This document shows, piece by piece, positions 25,572 to 36,975 of a stretch of 64,000 nt of DNA (position 1 is the first letter of the stretch; each line of letters begins with the position of its first letter). The stretch covers positions 1 through 64,000 of the forward strand of contig NZ_CDDK01000018.1 of NCBI RefSeq assembly GCF_000820225.1, written 5' to 3'. The position numbers and the translations under genes were made by a program. Source of the stretch: Aeromonas veronii bv. veronii (GTDB lineage: Bacteria; Pseudomonadota; Gammaproteobacteria; Enterobacterales; Aeromonadaceae). The notes beneath the pieces were generated by a model. That model searched no databases. It was not told where the DNA came from and saw only the letters and a list, made by a program, of their open reading frames with translations.

Positions 25572-26726
25572 ATGCCCGCGTTTTCCTGGTTAGCGCTCTT
25601 TTTCGGCGCCTTCTATTTTGTCTACGGTGCTTACTTGCCGTTCTGGTCGCTCTGGCTGGAGGGGGTGGGCGTCAGCGCCGAGATGATTGGTCTGCTGCTG
25701 GGGGCGGGGATGGCGATCCGCTTTGCCGGCAACCTGATGGTGATGGGGCAGATCAAGGGGGCGGGCCATCTGTTGCCGGTTACCCGGTTGCTCTCCCTGC
25801 TCAGTTTGCTGGCGTTTCTCGGCTTCTATCTCAGTCATAACCTCTGGTGGCTGGTGGGCTTGACCCTGCTGGCGAACTTTATCTATCCGACTCTGATGCC
25901 GGTGGGAGAGGCGCTGGCGACCCGCATGGTGGTGCAGGCGCACCTCGATTACGGCAAGGTGCGGCTGTGCGGCTCTTTTGCCTTTATCGTCGCCTCTACC
26001 CTGGTAGGGGCGCTGGTGGGCAACTTCGGTAGTGACTGGATTTTGCACACCATGGTGGCGGGGCTGGTGCTGATGCTGCTGCTCAGCTGGCTGCCGCTCT
26101 ATCCGGCGCCACAGGATAGTCAGGGCGAGCGCGCCAAGGCGTCCTTGCTGGCAACCCTGCGCAGCGCACCGGTGCGCCGTTTCCTGCTGCTGACAGCGTT
26201 GCTGCAGGGGAGCCACGCCGCTTATTACGGTTTCAGCGCCATCTACTGGAAGGCGCAAGGATATAGCGGCACCATCATCGGCTATCTCTGGGCGCTCGGG
26301 GTGGTGGCGGAGATCTGTATGTTTGCCGCCGACAAGCGTTTCCTGCAACGCTTTGGCGCCCAGAGTCTCTTTATCGCCGGTGCCATCGGTTGTGTGGTGC
26401 GCTGGGTATTGCTGGGTGCCTCGACCGAGTTGTGGGTGCTGGTGCTGGGGCAATTGCTCCACTCGGTGACGTTCGGTATGAGCCATCTGGGGGCGGTGCG
26501 CTTTATGACCCGTCAGCTACCGGCCGAGCAGTTGATCCCGACTCAGGCGCTCTATGCGGCCCTTGGCCTCGGCATGACGGTGGCGGCTCTGATGGCACTC
26601 TGCGGCGTGCTGTTCGAGCCTCTCGGCGGCGGCATCTTCTTCCTGATGGTGCTGGTGGTCTTGCCGGTGTTCTTCCTGCGGCTGCGTCCCTTTGCGTCGT
26701 CTGCGCAGGAGAGTGCTCCAGCCTGA
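25572..26726 (+). CDS. MFS transporter (HcaT/MFS_1-like)
   Basis: Inner-membrane transporter of 384 residues with about twelve hydrophobic segments. The start MPAFSWLALFFGAFYFVYGAYLPFWSLWL matches the MFS_1-like group, to which the E. coli phenylpropionate transporter HcaT belongs. The motif VRLCGSFAFIVAS after the fourth segment is typical of this group. The substrate is unknown, and there are no catabolic genes beside it. The ATG at 25572 is preceded closely by AGAGGA. A terminator follows at 26755-26783. Confidence 0.85.
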   Translation: MPAFSWLALFFGAFYFVYGAYLPFWSLWLEGVGVSAEMIGLLLGAGMAIRFAGNLMVMGQIKGAGHLLPVTRLLSLLSLLAFLGFYLSHNLWWLVGLTLLANFIYPTLMPVGEALATRMVVQAHLDYGKVRLCGSFAFIVASTLVGALVGNFGSDWILHTMVAGLVLMLLLSWLPLYPAPQDSQGERAKASLLATLRSAPVRRFLLLTALLQGSHAAYYGFSAIYWKAQGYSGTIIGYLWALGVVAEICMFAADKRFLQRFGAQSLFIAGAIGCVVRWVLLGASTELWVLVLGQLLHSVTFGMSHLGAVRFMTRQLPAEQLIPTQALYAALGLGMTVAALMALCGVLFEPLGGGIFFLMVLVVLPVFFLRLRPFASSAQESAPA

Positions 26727-26754
26727 TATTTGTCTATTTGAATCATCACCTCAC

Positions 26755-26783
26755 AAAAGGGAGAGCCACGGCTCTCCCTTTTT
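26755..26783. terminator. Terminator between convergent genes
   Basis: AAAAGGGAGAGCC, a short loop and GGCTCTCCCTTTTT. It serves the MFS gene and the convergent HExxH protein gene. Confidence 0.9.
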
Positions 26784-26803
26784 CGTTGTTGCAGTTTGCG
26801 GCG

Positions 26804-28021
26804 TTACTGCTGCTCGCCAAGATAGAGGCGGCTGAGACGGCGCCAGGTATCCGAGCCGATGGTGCCGGCAAGCAGCTCATTGGAGGCGGCATCAAAGCGT
26901 CCATCCGGCAGCCAGCCCAGTTGGGGCAGCAGTTGCGCCAGCGTCACGTCATTGTGTTGCAGCTCCCGCTCCAGCGCTTCCCAGAAGGCGCTCCCCTTGA
27001 CGTAAAAGAGCGGGTAGTAGGAGCGATCGCCCGCCAGCACCTCGCGAGCTGCCCGATAGAGGCCGCTCTCGCTATGGGGCAGCTGTTTGCCCCGCTCGGC
27101 CAGCTCGTTGACCGCCGTGACTTGATGCAGCCGAAAGCGGCGCAGCGCTTTGATGGCAAGGTACTCGGCGAGGCTCTCGTTGACCCAGGTGGGTTGTGGA
27201 GCAGAGTGGCGAGCGCTGAGGATATGCACCGCCTCGTGGGCCGAGGTGCGCAGCAGGCGCAAGGGGGCCTGTGGCGTCGGCTTGCCAGCCTCGGTGGGGT
27301 AGTTGGCGACAAACACCTGATCCCCAGTTGCGCCGCCAAGGGAGCGGGTTGCCACATCCCGCCCCAGCCACACCAGTTGCCACGGGTGAGTGGGCGGATC
27401 CACATCGAGCTGGAAGGCCAGATAGTCGATGATCTCATTCAGTTGCTGCTGTAAGGCCGGCAGATCGAGCTGGTTGGCGGTCTCGTCATGGCTCAGCACC
27501 AGCCGCGGATCCGGCTTGGTGACGGGCACTGTGTCCAGACCAAACGGCAGGATCAGCGGCGGTTGGTTGACATCCGGCAGTGGTTGGCAGCTGCCATCCG
27601 GCAGACAAACCTTTCCTTGGCGACTCCCCATCTGGCGCACAAAGTTACCCCACTCGGTCAATAGCCACTGATTGGGTGCGAACAAAAGCGACTGTTGGGC
27701 CGAGGCATCTGCACCCAGTGCCGGAGCGGGTGTGAGCGTGATTTGCCAGCCAACCTCTTTGCAGGAGAAGGGCTGGTTGAGGGCAACCGGCTGGTTGTCT
27801 GCAAGGCAGACCAGCGCGGGGGAAACCGGCGTGGCACTGCCCGGCAACTGACGAGCGGGGAGCAGGGTAAAGGGAGGTTTGCCCTGCATGGTGAGGCGCA
27901 CTTGCAGCACATTGGCGCTGGCGCCCTGCTCGATAAGGTAGCGGGGGCCGTTCGCGTCATTGCCAGCGCAGGCCCACAGCGGCAGCAGCCACAGGGCAAA
28001 CAGGGTGATATGACGACTCAT
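26804..28021 (-). CDS. Exported HExxH protein, putative gluzincin peptidase
   Basis: Protein of 405 residues with a Sec signal peptide (MSRHITLFALWLLPLWACA). The C-terminal half contains TSAHEAVHILSARH followed by WVNESLAEYLAIKAL: an HExxH zinc motif with a glutamate about 19 residues downstream, the pattern of gluzincin metallopeptidases. The N-terminal half is of no known type to me and contains two cysteine pairs (VCLADNQ, FSCKEV; KVCLPDGSCQ). It is likely a periplasmic peptidase of unknown target. It starts just after the XRE gene on the same strand, so it may be in the same transcript. Confidence 0.7.
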   Translation of the reverse strand: MSRHITLFALWLLPLWACAGNDANGPRYLIEQGASANVLQVRLTMQGKPPFTLLPARQLPGSATPVSPALVCLADNQPVALNQPFSCKEVGWQITLTPAPALGADASAQQSLLFAPNQWLLTEWGNFVRQMGSRQGKVCLPDGSCQPLPDVNQPPLILPFGLDTVPVTKPDPRLVLSHDETANQLDLPALQQQLNEIIDYLAFQLDVDPPTHPWQLVWLGRDVATRSLGGATGDQVFVANYPTEAGKPTPQAPLRLLRTSAHEAVHILSARHSAPQPTWVNESLAEYLAIKALRRFRLHQVTAVNELAERGKQLPHSESGLYRAAREVLAGDRSYYPLFYVKGSAFWEALERELQHNDVTLAQLLPQLGWLPDGRFDAASNELLAGTIGSDTWRRLSRLYLGEQQ

Positions 28022-28028
28022 AAGAAGG

Positions 28029-28238
28029 TTAGCGCTCCTGCTCGTAGCCCAGCAGATCGCCGGGCTGGCAATTGAGTTCACGGCAGATGGCCTCCAGGGT
28101 GGAGAAGCGCACCGCCTTGGCGTGGCCATTCTTGAGGATCGAGAGGTTGGCCTCGGTGATGTCGATACGCTGGGCCAGCTCGCGGGCGGTCATTTTGCGC
28201 TCTGCCAGCAGGGCATCGAGGCGGATGATAATGGGCAT
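28029..28238 (-). CDS. XRE-family (Cro/CI-type) small regulator
   Basis: Protein of 69 residues that is almost entirely a helix-turn-helix domain: LLAERKMTARELAQRIDITE and NLSILKNGHAKAVRFSTLEA followed by ICRELNCQPGDLLGY. It matches the small YozG-type XRE regulators usually encoded next to a DUF2975 membrane protein, as here (the DUF2975 gene ends 7 bases upstream). The likely target is its own promoter, where a pair of 16-bp inverted arms is found (28835-28916). Confidence 0.9.
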   Translation of the reverse strand: MPIIIRLDALLAERKMTARELAQRIDITEANLSILKNGHAKAVRFSTLEAICRELNCQPGDLLGYEQER

Positions 28239-28245
28239 ACGTTCC

Positions 28246-28794
28246 TCACACCGTCAGTTGCTGTTCATCGGCCAGCAGTTTGGCCTCGCGCATGACCAGT
28301 GCCAGCGCCAATACGATCAGTCCCGCCAGCAGTACCCGGAAATCGGAGGTACTCAGCGCTATGGTACCGAGTACTTCCGGGCCTCTCATGGTGAGCACCG
28401 TATCCAGCAAGGGGGCCAGGATCAATTCGACCAGGAAGGTTGTACAGAGCAGCAGTCCGATCTGCCGATAGCGGCGGATCTGCTCGAAGGTGAAGAGCAG
28501 ACCGGCGCGGTAGCCACGAAACAGCTGGCGCAGTTGCCAGAGCATCATCATAAAGACCAGATCCGGCAACAGCTGCACCAGGGTGCCGAGCAGCCGGGTG
28601 GAGAAGTGAAGGGGATAGTCGGCAGGATTGATGCCGGGGCGGCTCAAGATGGTGTTGAGCTTCTCCTGCAGCAAATCGGCGCCACCGAAGGGGGTCCACA
28701 CCTCCAGCAAGGTGATCAAAGGGGTCGCCAGCAGTGCCAACAGTAGCAGCCATTCGATCAGCATGCTCGAGCGTTCGAGTTTGTTGGAGATCAT
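28246..28794 (-). CDS. DUF2975 membrane protein
   Basis: Protein of 182 residues with four hydrophobic segments (about residues 10-32, 70-90, 113-135 and 150-170) and the DUF2975 pattern. It is paired with a downstream XRE regulator, an arrangement found in many bacteria and thought to form a membrane-linked regulatory unit; the signal is not known. The ATG at 28794 has GAGGAATGAG directly upstream; an in-frame ATG at 28848 has no such site and lies within the operator-like region. Confidence 0.85.
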   Translation of the reverse strand: MISNKLERSSMLIEWLLLLALLATPLITLLEVWTPFGGADLLQEKLNTILSRPGINPADYPLHFSTRLLGTLVQLLPDLVFMMMLWQLRQLFRGYRAGLLFTFEQIRRYRQIGLLLCTTFLVELILAPLLDTVLTMRGPEVLGTIALSTSDFRVLLAGLIVLALALVMREAKLLADEQQLTV

Positions 28795-28834
28795 CTCATT
28801 CCTCACTGTGATGGTTTTATCTGAAAGGTAAAGT

Positions 28835-28916
28835 TTATCGTTTATCAATATTCACATCGGCAATGTTTATTGTTTTGCGATATACAGTCAAGATAAAACT
28901 TATTGAAAAACGATAA
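28835..28916. promoter_or_regulatory. Inverted 16-bp arms upstream of the DUF2975/XRE operon
   Basis: TTATCGTTTATCAATA (28835-28850) and TATTGAAAAACGATAA (28901-28916) are inverted copies of each other with 15 of 16 matching bases, separated by 50 AT-rich bases. The arms lie between the DUF2975 gene and the divergent histidine kinase gene, as expected for operators of the XRE protein. Confidence 0.7.
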
Positions 28917-29009
28917 TTTCAATCTGTCCGAAGGGGATGACTTTTGGCTGCTGCCTCTCTAGACTGGCGAGGCTGTATACAAAAACTCAACATGGACAAG
29001 GAGTTATCG

Positions 29010-32000
29010 ATGCACCAGGGATGGCTGCTGATCGGATTGTCGCTCACCTATCTGGGGCTGCTGTTTCTGATCGCCTTCGTGGCAGACAAGCACAAACGGC
29101 ACCGTCTCAAGGGGCAACCGCTGCTCTACAGTCTGTCGCTGGCGGTCTACTGCACCTCCTGGACCTTCTTCGGCACCGTGGGGCAGGCGAGTGAATCCCC
29201 CTGGTCACCAGTACCCATCTACCTTGGCCCCATGCTGGTCTTTCTGTTTGGCTGGCGGCTGCTGGCCCGCCTCATTCTGGTGGCCAAGCGCGAGCACATC
29301 ACCTCCATCGCTGACTTTATCGCCGCCCGTTACGGCAAATCCCAGCGGCTCGCCATGGTGATCTCTCTCATCGCCATCATGGGGATCCTCCCCTATCTGG
29401 TGTTGCAACTGAAAGCCATCGTCACCGGGCTGGATCTGCTGATGGTCAACAGCGGCGGCATCAGCCCGACCAGCAATACCAGCGAGTTGGCGCTCGGGGT
29501 CACCCTGCTGCTGGCGCTGTTCAGCATCCTGTTCGGCACCCGCCATCTTGATGCCACCGAACATCACAGGGGGATGGTGGTGGCCATCGCCTTCGAGTCG
29601 GTGGTCAAATTGCTGGCCTTTATCGCGGTGGGGGGCTTCGCCCTCTGGCTGATCTTGAGCAAACCCGGCGAAGCTCACGAGCAGGTGACCCGCGACTTCT
29701 TTGCGCAGGTGGTGGCGGTGAGTCCCGGCAATTTGTTGGAGCTTGCCATCTATACGGTGCTGGCGATGTGCGCCGTCATCTGCCTGCCACGCCAGTTTCA
29801 TGTGACTGTGGTGGAGAACAATCAGGGGCAGGATCTGCACTGGGCGCGCTGGATATTCCCGCTCTACCTGTTCGTGATGGGACTCTTTATCTGGCCATTG
29901 GCGCTGGCGGGCAAGCAGTGGGTGGGGGCGGAGATGGCCTCAGACACCTATGTGATCAGCCTGCCGATGGCCCTCGGTTTTGATGGCATGGCGATGCTGG
30001 CGTTTCTCGGCGGCACCTCGGCGGCCACCGGCATGGTGATCGTCTGCACCATCGCGCTGGCGATCATGGTGAGCAACGATCTGGTGTTGCCGGTGCTGCT
30101 GCGCCGCTTCTGGCGGCAGGGGCGCGACGAGCGGCTGGTGCGGCTGCTGTTGCAGGTGCGCCGTGGCGCCATCCTGCTGATCTTGCTGGCGGCTTGGGGG
30201 CTCTACCTCTGGCTCGGCGATCTCACCAGTCTGTCGCGCATCGGCTATCTCTCCTTTGGCGCGGTGGCCCAGTTTGCGCCGGCCCTGCTGCTCGGCCTCT
30301 ACTGGCGTCACGGCAATCGCAAGGGGGTCTATCTTGGTCTCTTCCTTGGGGTGAGTCTCTGGTTCGTGACTCTGCTGGTAGAGAGTGGCTTGCTGGCCGG
30401 TTCACCGCTGGCCGAGCTGTTGGCGCCGCCGGACTGGCCCGCGTTTCGCGAGCTGAGCCTGGGGGCCTGGTGCATCTTCCTGAGCCTGCTCTTCAACCTG
30501 CTCGGCTATGTGGCCGGTTCCCTGTTGTCGCGCCCTGCGGTGAGCGAGCGGCTGCAGGCGGCCAACTTTGTCGGCAAGCCGAGCCGCGATACCGCCGCCC
30601 TCTATCAGGCGCGGGTCTCGGTCAAGGAGCTGGAGATGCTGGCGGCCCGTTTCGTCGGTTCAAGCCGGGTCAAGCGCGCCTTTGGTCGCTTCGCCGGTGA
30701 GCGGGGTGGCACCCTGGCGCCCCAGATGCAGGCTTCGGCCGAGCTGATTGCCCATACCGAGCGGCTGCTGGCGGGGGTATTTGGCACCTCGTCGGCGCGG
30801 CTGGTGCTCGCCTCTGCCCTGCAGGGGCGCAACATGCAGCTCGAGGAGATCGCCACCATAGTCGATGAGGCCTCCGACGTGTTTCGCTTCAACCGCGGCC
30901 TGCTGCAGGGGGCGATCGAGCATATCGGGCAGGGGATCTCGGTGGTGGACAGGGAGCTTCGGCTGGTGGCCTGGAACCGCCGCTACATCGAGCTGTTCCA
31001 CTATCCGCCGGGGCTTATTCAGGCTGGGCGTCCCATCGAGGAGATCATCCGCTACAACGCCCAGCAGGGACTCTGTGGCCCCGGTGATATCGAGGATCAC
31101 GTGGCGCGGCGGGTTGCCTTTATGAAGCGCGGCAGCGCCCATATCTCGGCGCGGGAGCGCCCGGACGGGCGGGTGATCGAGATGCAGGGCAACCCCATGC
31201 CCGCCGGTGGTTTCGTCATGACCTTTACCGACATCACGCCGTTTCGCGATGCGGAGCGGGTGCTGCGCGAAGCGAACGAACATCTGGAGGCACGGGTGGC
31301 CGAGCGCACCCGTGAGCTCTCCGAACTCAACCGCCAACTATTGCTGGTGAACCAGCAGGTGGAGCGGGCCAATCAATCCAAGAGCCGTTTTCTGGCAGCG
31401 GTCAGCCACGATCTGACCCAGCCTCTCAATGCCGCCAAGCTGTTTACCTCCTCCCTGCTGGAGATGTTGCCCGATGCTGGCGAGCAGGCCCGCATCGCCC
31501 GCCATATCGACGATGCGCTGGGGGCGACCGAGGATCTCATCACCGATTTGCTCGATATCTCGCGGCTCGAAGCGGGCAAGTTCAAGGCCAAGAAGCTCGA
31601 CTTTGCCCTGCGCGATCTGCTCGACAACCTCAAGGCGGAGTTTGGCGTGCTGGCCCAGGCGGGGGGGATCCACTTCTCGGTGGTGGAGAGCAAGCACGCG
31701 GTGCATAGCGATGTGCGGCTGCTGCGCCGGGTGCTGCAAAACTTCCTCACCAATGCGTTTCGCTACAACCCGGGCGGCAGGGTGCTGCTTGGTTGCCGCC
31801 GGATGGGGGAGAAGATCCGCATCGAGGTGTGGGACAACGGCCCCGGCATCCCGCAGGACAAGCAGGAGGCTATTTTTGACGAGTTCTCCCGCCTCGATCA
31901 CTCCCGCACCGCCAAGGAGCAGGGGCTGGGTCTGGGGCTTGCCATCGCCCGTGGCATCTCGCTGGTGCTCGGTCATCAGCTCACATTGCAGAGCTGGCCG

Positions 32001-32465
32001 GGCAAGGGGTCGGTCTTTGCGGTGACCCTCAATCTGGCGACCCGGCCGGTCACGGCCCATCAGCTGGCGGCGCCGGTGGTGCGTGACAGCCAGCTGGAAG
32101 GTGTAGCCGTGCTCTGTATCGACAACGAGCGGGACATTCTGACCGCCATGAGCACCCTGCTCGGCCGTTGGGGCTGCGAGGTCCGCTGCGCCGTCGATCT
32201 GGCCGAAGCCGAGGCGCTGGTGGCAGACGGGTTTGTGCCGAGACTGGTGCTCTCTGACTACCACCTCGACGATGGCAAGACCGGGTTGGAGGCGCTCGCT
32301 GTCCTGCAACGGGTGTGTGGCGACGAGCTGGGAGGCATCATCATCAGCGCTGATCGCAAGAGCGAGCTGCAGGCGCAGATCCGCGAGCAGGGGTATGGCT
32401 ACATCAGCAAACCGGTCAAACCGCTCAAATTGCGGGCCCTGATGAACAGCCTGCTGCTGCGCTAG
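29010..32465 (+). CDS. Sodium:solute symporter-type hybrid histidine kinase
   Basis: Membrane sensor of 1151 residues. Residues about 1-520 have some 12-13 hydrophobic segments and resemble the sodium:solute symporter (PutP) family. A linker and PAS-type domain follow (IEHIGQGISVVDRELRLVAWNRRYIELF). Next come the HisKA domain with the phosphorylated His800 (FLAAVSHDLTQPLNAAK), the HATPase domain (NAFRYNPGGRV, DNGPGIP, GLGLGLAIARG) and a C-terminal receiver domain with Asp1083 (LVLSDYHLDDGKTG). Related proteins are NahK/ErcS'-type and CbrA-like kinases; the ligand is unknown. The ATG at 29010 has AAGGAG 6 bases upstream. No cognate regulator gene lies beside it. Confidence 0.93.
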   Translation: MHQGWLLIGLSLTYLGLLFLIAFVADKHKRHRLKGQPLLYSLSLAVYCTSWTFFGTVGQASESPWSPVPIYLGPMLVFLFGWRLLARLILVAKREHITSIADFIAARYGKSQRLAMVISLIAIMGILPYLVLQLKAIVTGLDLLMVNSGGISPTSNTSELALGVTLLLALFSILFGTRHLDATEHHRGMVVAIAFESVVKLLAFIAVGGFALWLILSKPGEAHEQVTRDFFAQVVAVSPGNLLELAIYTVLAMCAVICLPRQFHVTVVENNQGQDLHWARWIFPLYLFVMGLFIWPLALAGKQWVGAEMASDTYVISLPMALGFDGMAMLAFLGGTSAATGMVIVCTIALAIMVSNDLVLPVLLRRFWRQGRDERLVRLLLQVRRGAILLILLAAWGLYLWLGDLTSLSRIGYLSFGAVAQFAPALLLGLYWRHGNRKGVYLGLFLGVSLWFVTLLVESGLLAGSPLAELLAPPDWPAFRELSLGAWCIFLSLLFNLLGYVAGSLLSRPAVSERLQAANFVGKPSRDTAALYQARVSVKELEMLAARFVGSSRVKRAFGRFAGERGGTLAPQMQASAELIAHTERLLAGVFGTSSARLVLASALQGRNMQLEEIATIVDEASDVFRFNRGLLQGAIEHIGQGISVVDRELRLVAWNRRYIELFHYPPGLIQAGRPIEEIIRYNAQQGLCGPGDIEDHVARRVAFMKRGSAHISARERPDGRVIEMQGNPMPAGGFVMTFTDITPFRDAERVLREANEHLEARVAERTRELSELNRQLLLVNQQVERANQSKSRFLAAVSHDLTQPLNAAKLFTSSLLEMLPDAGEQARIARHIDDALGATEDLITDLLDISRLEAGKFKAKKLDFALRDLLDNLKAEFGVLAQAGGIHFSVVESKHAVHSDVRLLRRVLQNFLTNAFRYNPGGRVLLGCRRMGEKIRIEVWDNGPGIPQDKQEAIFDEFSRLDHSRTAKEQGLGLGLAIARGISLVLGHQLTLQSWPGKGSVFAVTLNLATRPVTAHQLAAPVVRDSQLEGVAVLCIDNERDILTAMSTLLGRWGCEVRCAVDLAEAEALVADGFVPRLVLSDYHLDDGKTGLEALAVLQRVCGDELGGIIISADRKSELQAQIREQGYGYISKPVKPLKLRALMNSLLLR

Positions 32466-32615
32466 CCGCATCCGGAGCGGCAAGCCGTGAACCGGCTCAC
32501 AAAACCGCGCAATGATCCTCTGGCCCGTGGTCATGGATGAATGCCGAAAACAGCGATTTATTGGCGAAGATCTCTTCATCTTCCAGCGCAATCGCCGCCA
32601 GTTACAGTATTGGCT

Positions 32616-32645
32616 TGCCACTGTCGTTCAACGCCGACAGTGGCA
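32616..32645. repeat. 11-bp perfect hairpin without T tract
   Basis: TGCCACTGTCG and CGACAGTGGCA flank an eight-base loop. It lies 150 bases after the kinase stop codon and 55 bases before the first riboswitch. No T tract follows on either strand. Confidence 0.6.
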
Positions 32646-32697
32646 GACCGGATTGGCTCACTCTATAGTCGGGATGCGATTTTTTGCATCGCAAATG

Positions 32698-32793
32698 AAG
32701 TAACCGAAGGGCAAACCGATCGCAAGATCGGGACGCAAAGCTTCCGGTCCAGGGATGAGCCGTACTTGAGATAGCGGGGCCACCACAGGTTGT
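32698..32793 (+). promoter_or_regulatory. c-di-GMP-I (GEMM) riboswitch 1
   Basis: The conserved core of the c-di-GMP-I class is present in order: AGGGCAAACC, a GCAA tetraloop stem (CGATC/GATCG), GGGACGCAAAGC, the CCGGTCC arm, and ATAGCGGGG. The core is at 32707-32780; outer pairing can use AACC with GGTT. The aptamer lies about 100 nt upstream of the first chitinase start codon. Between them is a hairpin that covers the ribosome-binding site (32850-32880). Members of this class bind bis-(3'-5')-cyclic dimeric GMP; whether this one is an on or off switch cannot be told from sequence alone. Confidence 0.93.
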
Positions 32794-32849
32794 TGTGCAC
32801 CTTTGCCAAGAGGCCGCACTGCCGTCTGCGTTACCTGTCAGGGCGTAGC

Positions 32850-32880
32850 CCTTTTCGTTGCCAACATAACGAAATAGGGA
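32850..32880 (+). promoter_or_regulatory. RBS-sequestering hairpin in chitinase leader 1
   Basis: CCCTTTTCGTT pairs with AACGAAATAGGG, whose AGGG is the ribosome-binding site of the chitinase starting at 32891. The same arrangement, with a different loop, recurs in leader 2 (37318-37350). Confidence 0.65.
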
Positions 32881-32887
32881 AATATAA

Positions 32888-35485
<2,598 letters not shown>

Positions 35486-35499
35486 GCATTGAATGGTGG

Positions 35500-35528
35500 C
35501 GGGGCATGCCGGTCATGCCCCGTTTTTT
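35500..35528 (+). terminator. Terminator of the first chitinase gene
   Basis: CGGGGCATG, a short loop and CATGCCCCG are followed by T6. A homologous but T-less version follows the second chitinase (39985-40004). Confidence 0.9.
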
Positions 35529-35615
35529 CTCCCCGCTTTGCCACATTCTGGCGGGTCTGCCAATCGGTTTCCCCACCCAGCTTCTCTTTTGTGTCTGCAA
35601 AGCAGCCCTTCCGGG

Positions 35616-36851
35616 CTAGTGATTAATGCTCTCCCCGATAGCTGGCATCTGTGCCGCCCGCAGCTCTTTGTGGTGCCGCTTGTGTTGGTACATGTCGGCA
35701 TCGGCTCTGGCAAACGCGGCGGCAAAGTCGCCGCGATAGGGGGCCATCCCCATACTGCACGAGATAGTGGGGGAGGCGCTGGCCAGCATGGCCGTCAGCC
35801 TGGCCATCGTCTGTTGCAGCTCGGTCGGTGTCAGAGTGGTGAGCAGCACAAACTCATCCCCGCCGAAGCGGGCGGCAATCACCCCCTGACCGAAGTGCTG
35901 GCGTATGCCATCTGCGATAAGGCGCAGGGCCTGATCACCGGCCAAATGGCCACTGCTGTCATTGAGCTGCTTGAGATTGTCCATGTCGATCAGCAGCAGG
36001 GTGCCTTCTGGCTGTGCTTGCAGAGCGAGTTCGAATTGCTGGCGATTGGCGAGCCCGGTGAGCTGGTCGGTATTGGCCAGCTGATAGATGCGGCGGGACT
36101 GCTGATAGATGGTGATGGCGTGGCGAATATCCCGCGCCAGGATCGCCATCAGGTGGCTGTCGTAGCGGGTAAAGGCATTACGTTTGCTGCTGTCCATATT
36201 GATCATGCCGTAGAGCTGACCATCGATATGGATCGGGGTCGCCAGCGTGGCCTGGATGGGCAGGTCGGTGCAGTTGACCAGCAGCTCTCTGTCCTGTTCG
36301 GACAGGGGCATGGTGGCATTTATCTTCGACAGGTCGTTGATCAGCAGTGTTTTGTTGCAGCGCCCCTGAGTCAGCTTGTACTGAAAGGTGTGCTCCAGCG
36401 GCAGATTGATCCGCCGCAGTTTCACCAAATCCATGCCGATGGCCGCTTCATATCTCAACATGCCTGTGCCCGGCAGCAGCTTGATCAGGCAGCCCATCTC
36501 TGCCCCCGGGATCAACATCACGGCTCGTCTGAGCAGATCCTCCAGAAAGGCCTCTTCGGTCTGGTATTGCGCCGAGTTGCGGGCCAGCTCGGCGGTGGTT
36601 TCGTTGATCTTGAGCGCCTCACTCAGATGCTGCCACTGGCGGTGCAGATGGTAGCGGTAGTGGCGATAGAGCCAGAAGGTGCAGATAAGGTAGCTCTGGA
36701 CTAGCAAGGTGCTGGCAAGCGGCGCCCTTTGCCAGCCATTGAGGCTGTTGATAAGCCAGATCATCCCGGCCAGTGGCAAGGCATAAATCGTCAAACGAAC
36801 AAATTTGTCGTATCTGGATAACCGGGTGCGTGAGGGCAATTCGCTGGGCAT
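35616..36851 (-). CDS. GAF-GGDEF diguanylate cyclase between two chitinase units
   Basis: Protein of 411 residues with two membrane segments (about 20-40 and 45-65), a GAF-type sensor (about 100-245) and a GGDEF domain with the intact signature GGDEF at 330-334, preceded by DQLTGLANRQQFE and LLLIDMDNLKQLND. It should make c-di-GMP. No RxxD inhibitory site precedes the signature, so product inhibition may be absent. The gene lies between two chitinase units with c-di-GMP riboswitches. A perfect -10 TATAAT (36882-36887, minus strand) and a CRP site centred near 36968 lie upstream. A short hairpin overlaps the stop codon. Confidence 0.93.
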   Translation of the reverse strand: MPSELPSRTRLSRYDKFVRLTIYALPLAGMIWLINSLNGWQRAPLASTLLVQSYLICTFWLYRHYRYHLHRQWQHLSEALKINETTAELARNSAQYQTEEAFLEDLLRRAVMLIPGAEMGCLIKLLPGTGMLRYEAAIGMDLVKLRRINLPLEHTFQYKLTQGRCNKTLLINDLSKINATMPLSEQDRELLVNCTDLPIQATLATPIHIDGQLYGMINMDSSKRNAFTRYDSHLMAILARDIRHAITIYQQSRRIYQLANTDQLTGLANRQQFELALQAQPEGTLLLIDMDNLKQLNDSSGHLAGDQALRLIADGIRQHFGQGVIAARFGGDEFVLLTTLTPTELQQTMARLTAMLASASPTISCSMGMAPYRGDFAAAFARADADMYQHKRHHKELRAAQMPAIGESINH

Positions 36852-36881
36852 GAAGACACCTGCTGGCCATGCAAAGCGGCG

Positions 36882-36887
36882 ATTATA
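36882..36887 (-). promoter_or_regulatory. -10 box of the diguanylate cyclase gene
   Basis: TATAAT on the minus strand, 31 bases upstream of the start codon at 36851. The -35 region is poor, which is common for CRP-activated promoters. Confidence 0.5.
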
Positions 36888-36959
36888 AATTCATTAGTTG
36901 CGATACAGATGGGTCTTTTGTCGCATATTGTTCTTACTCATTGATTTTTCTCAACTTGG

Positions 36960-36975
36960 TGTGATGCAGATCAAA
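36960..36975. promoter_or_regulatory. CRP-binding site between cyclase and chitinase 2
   Basis: TGTGA, GTGCAGA-like centre (TGCAGA) and TCAAA match the CRP consensus at nine of ten half-site positions. The centre is about 92 bases upstream of the transcription start predicted from the TATAAT box of the cyclase gene, a helical position used by class I CRP sites. The second chitinase promoter is 140-170 bases away on the other side. Confidence 0.6.
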
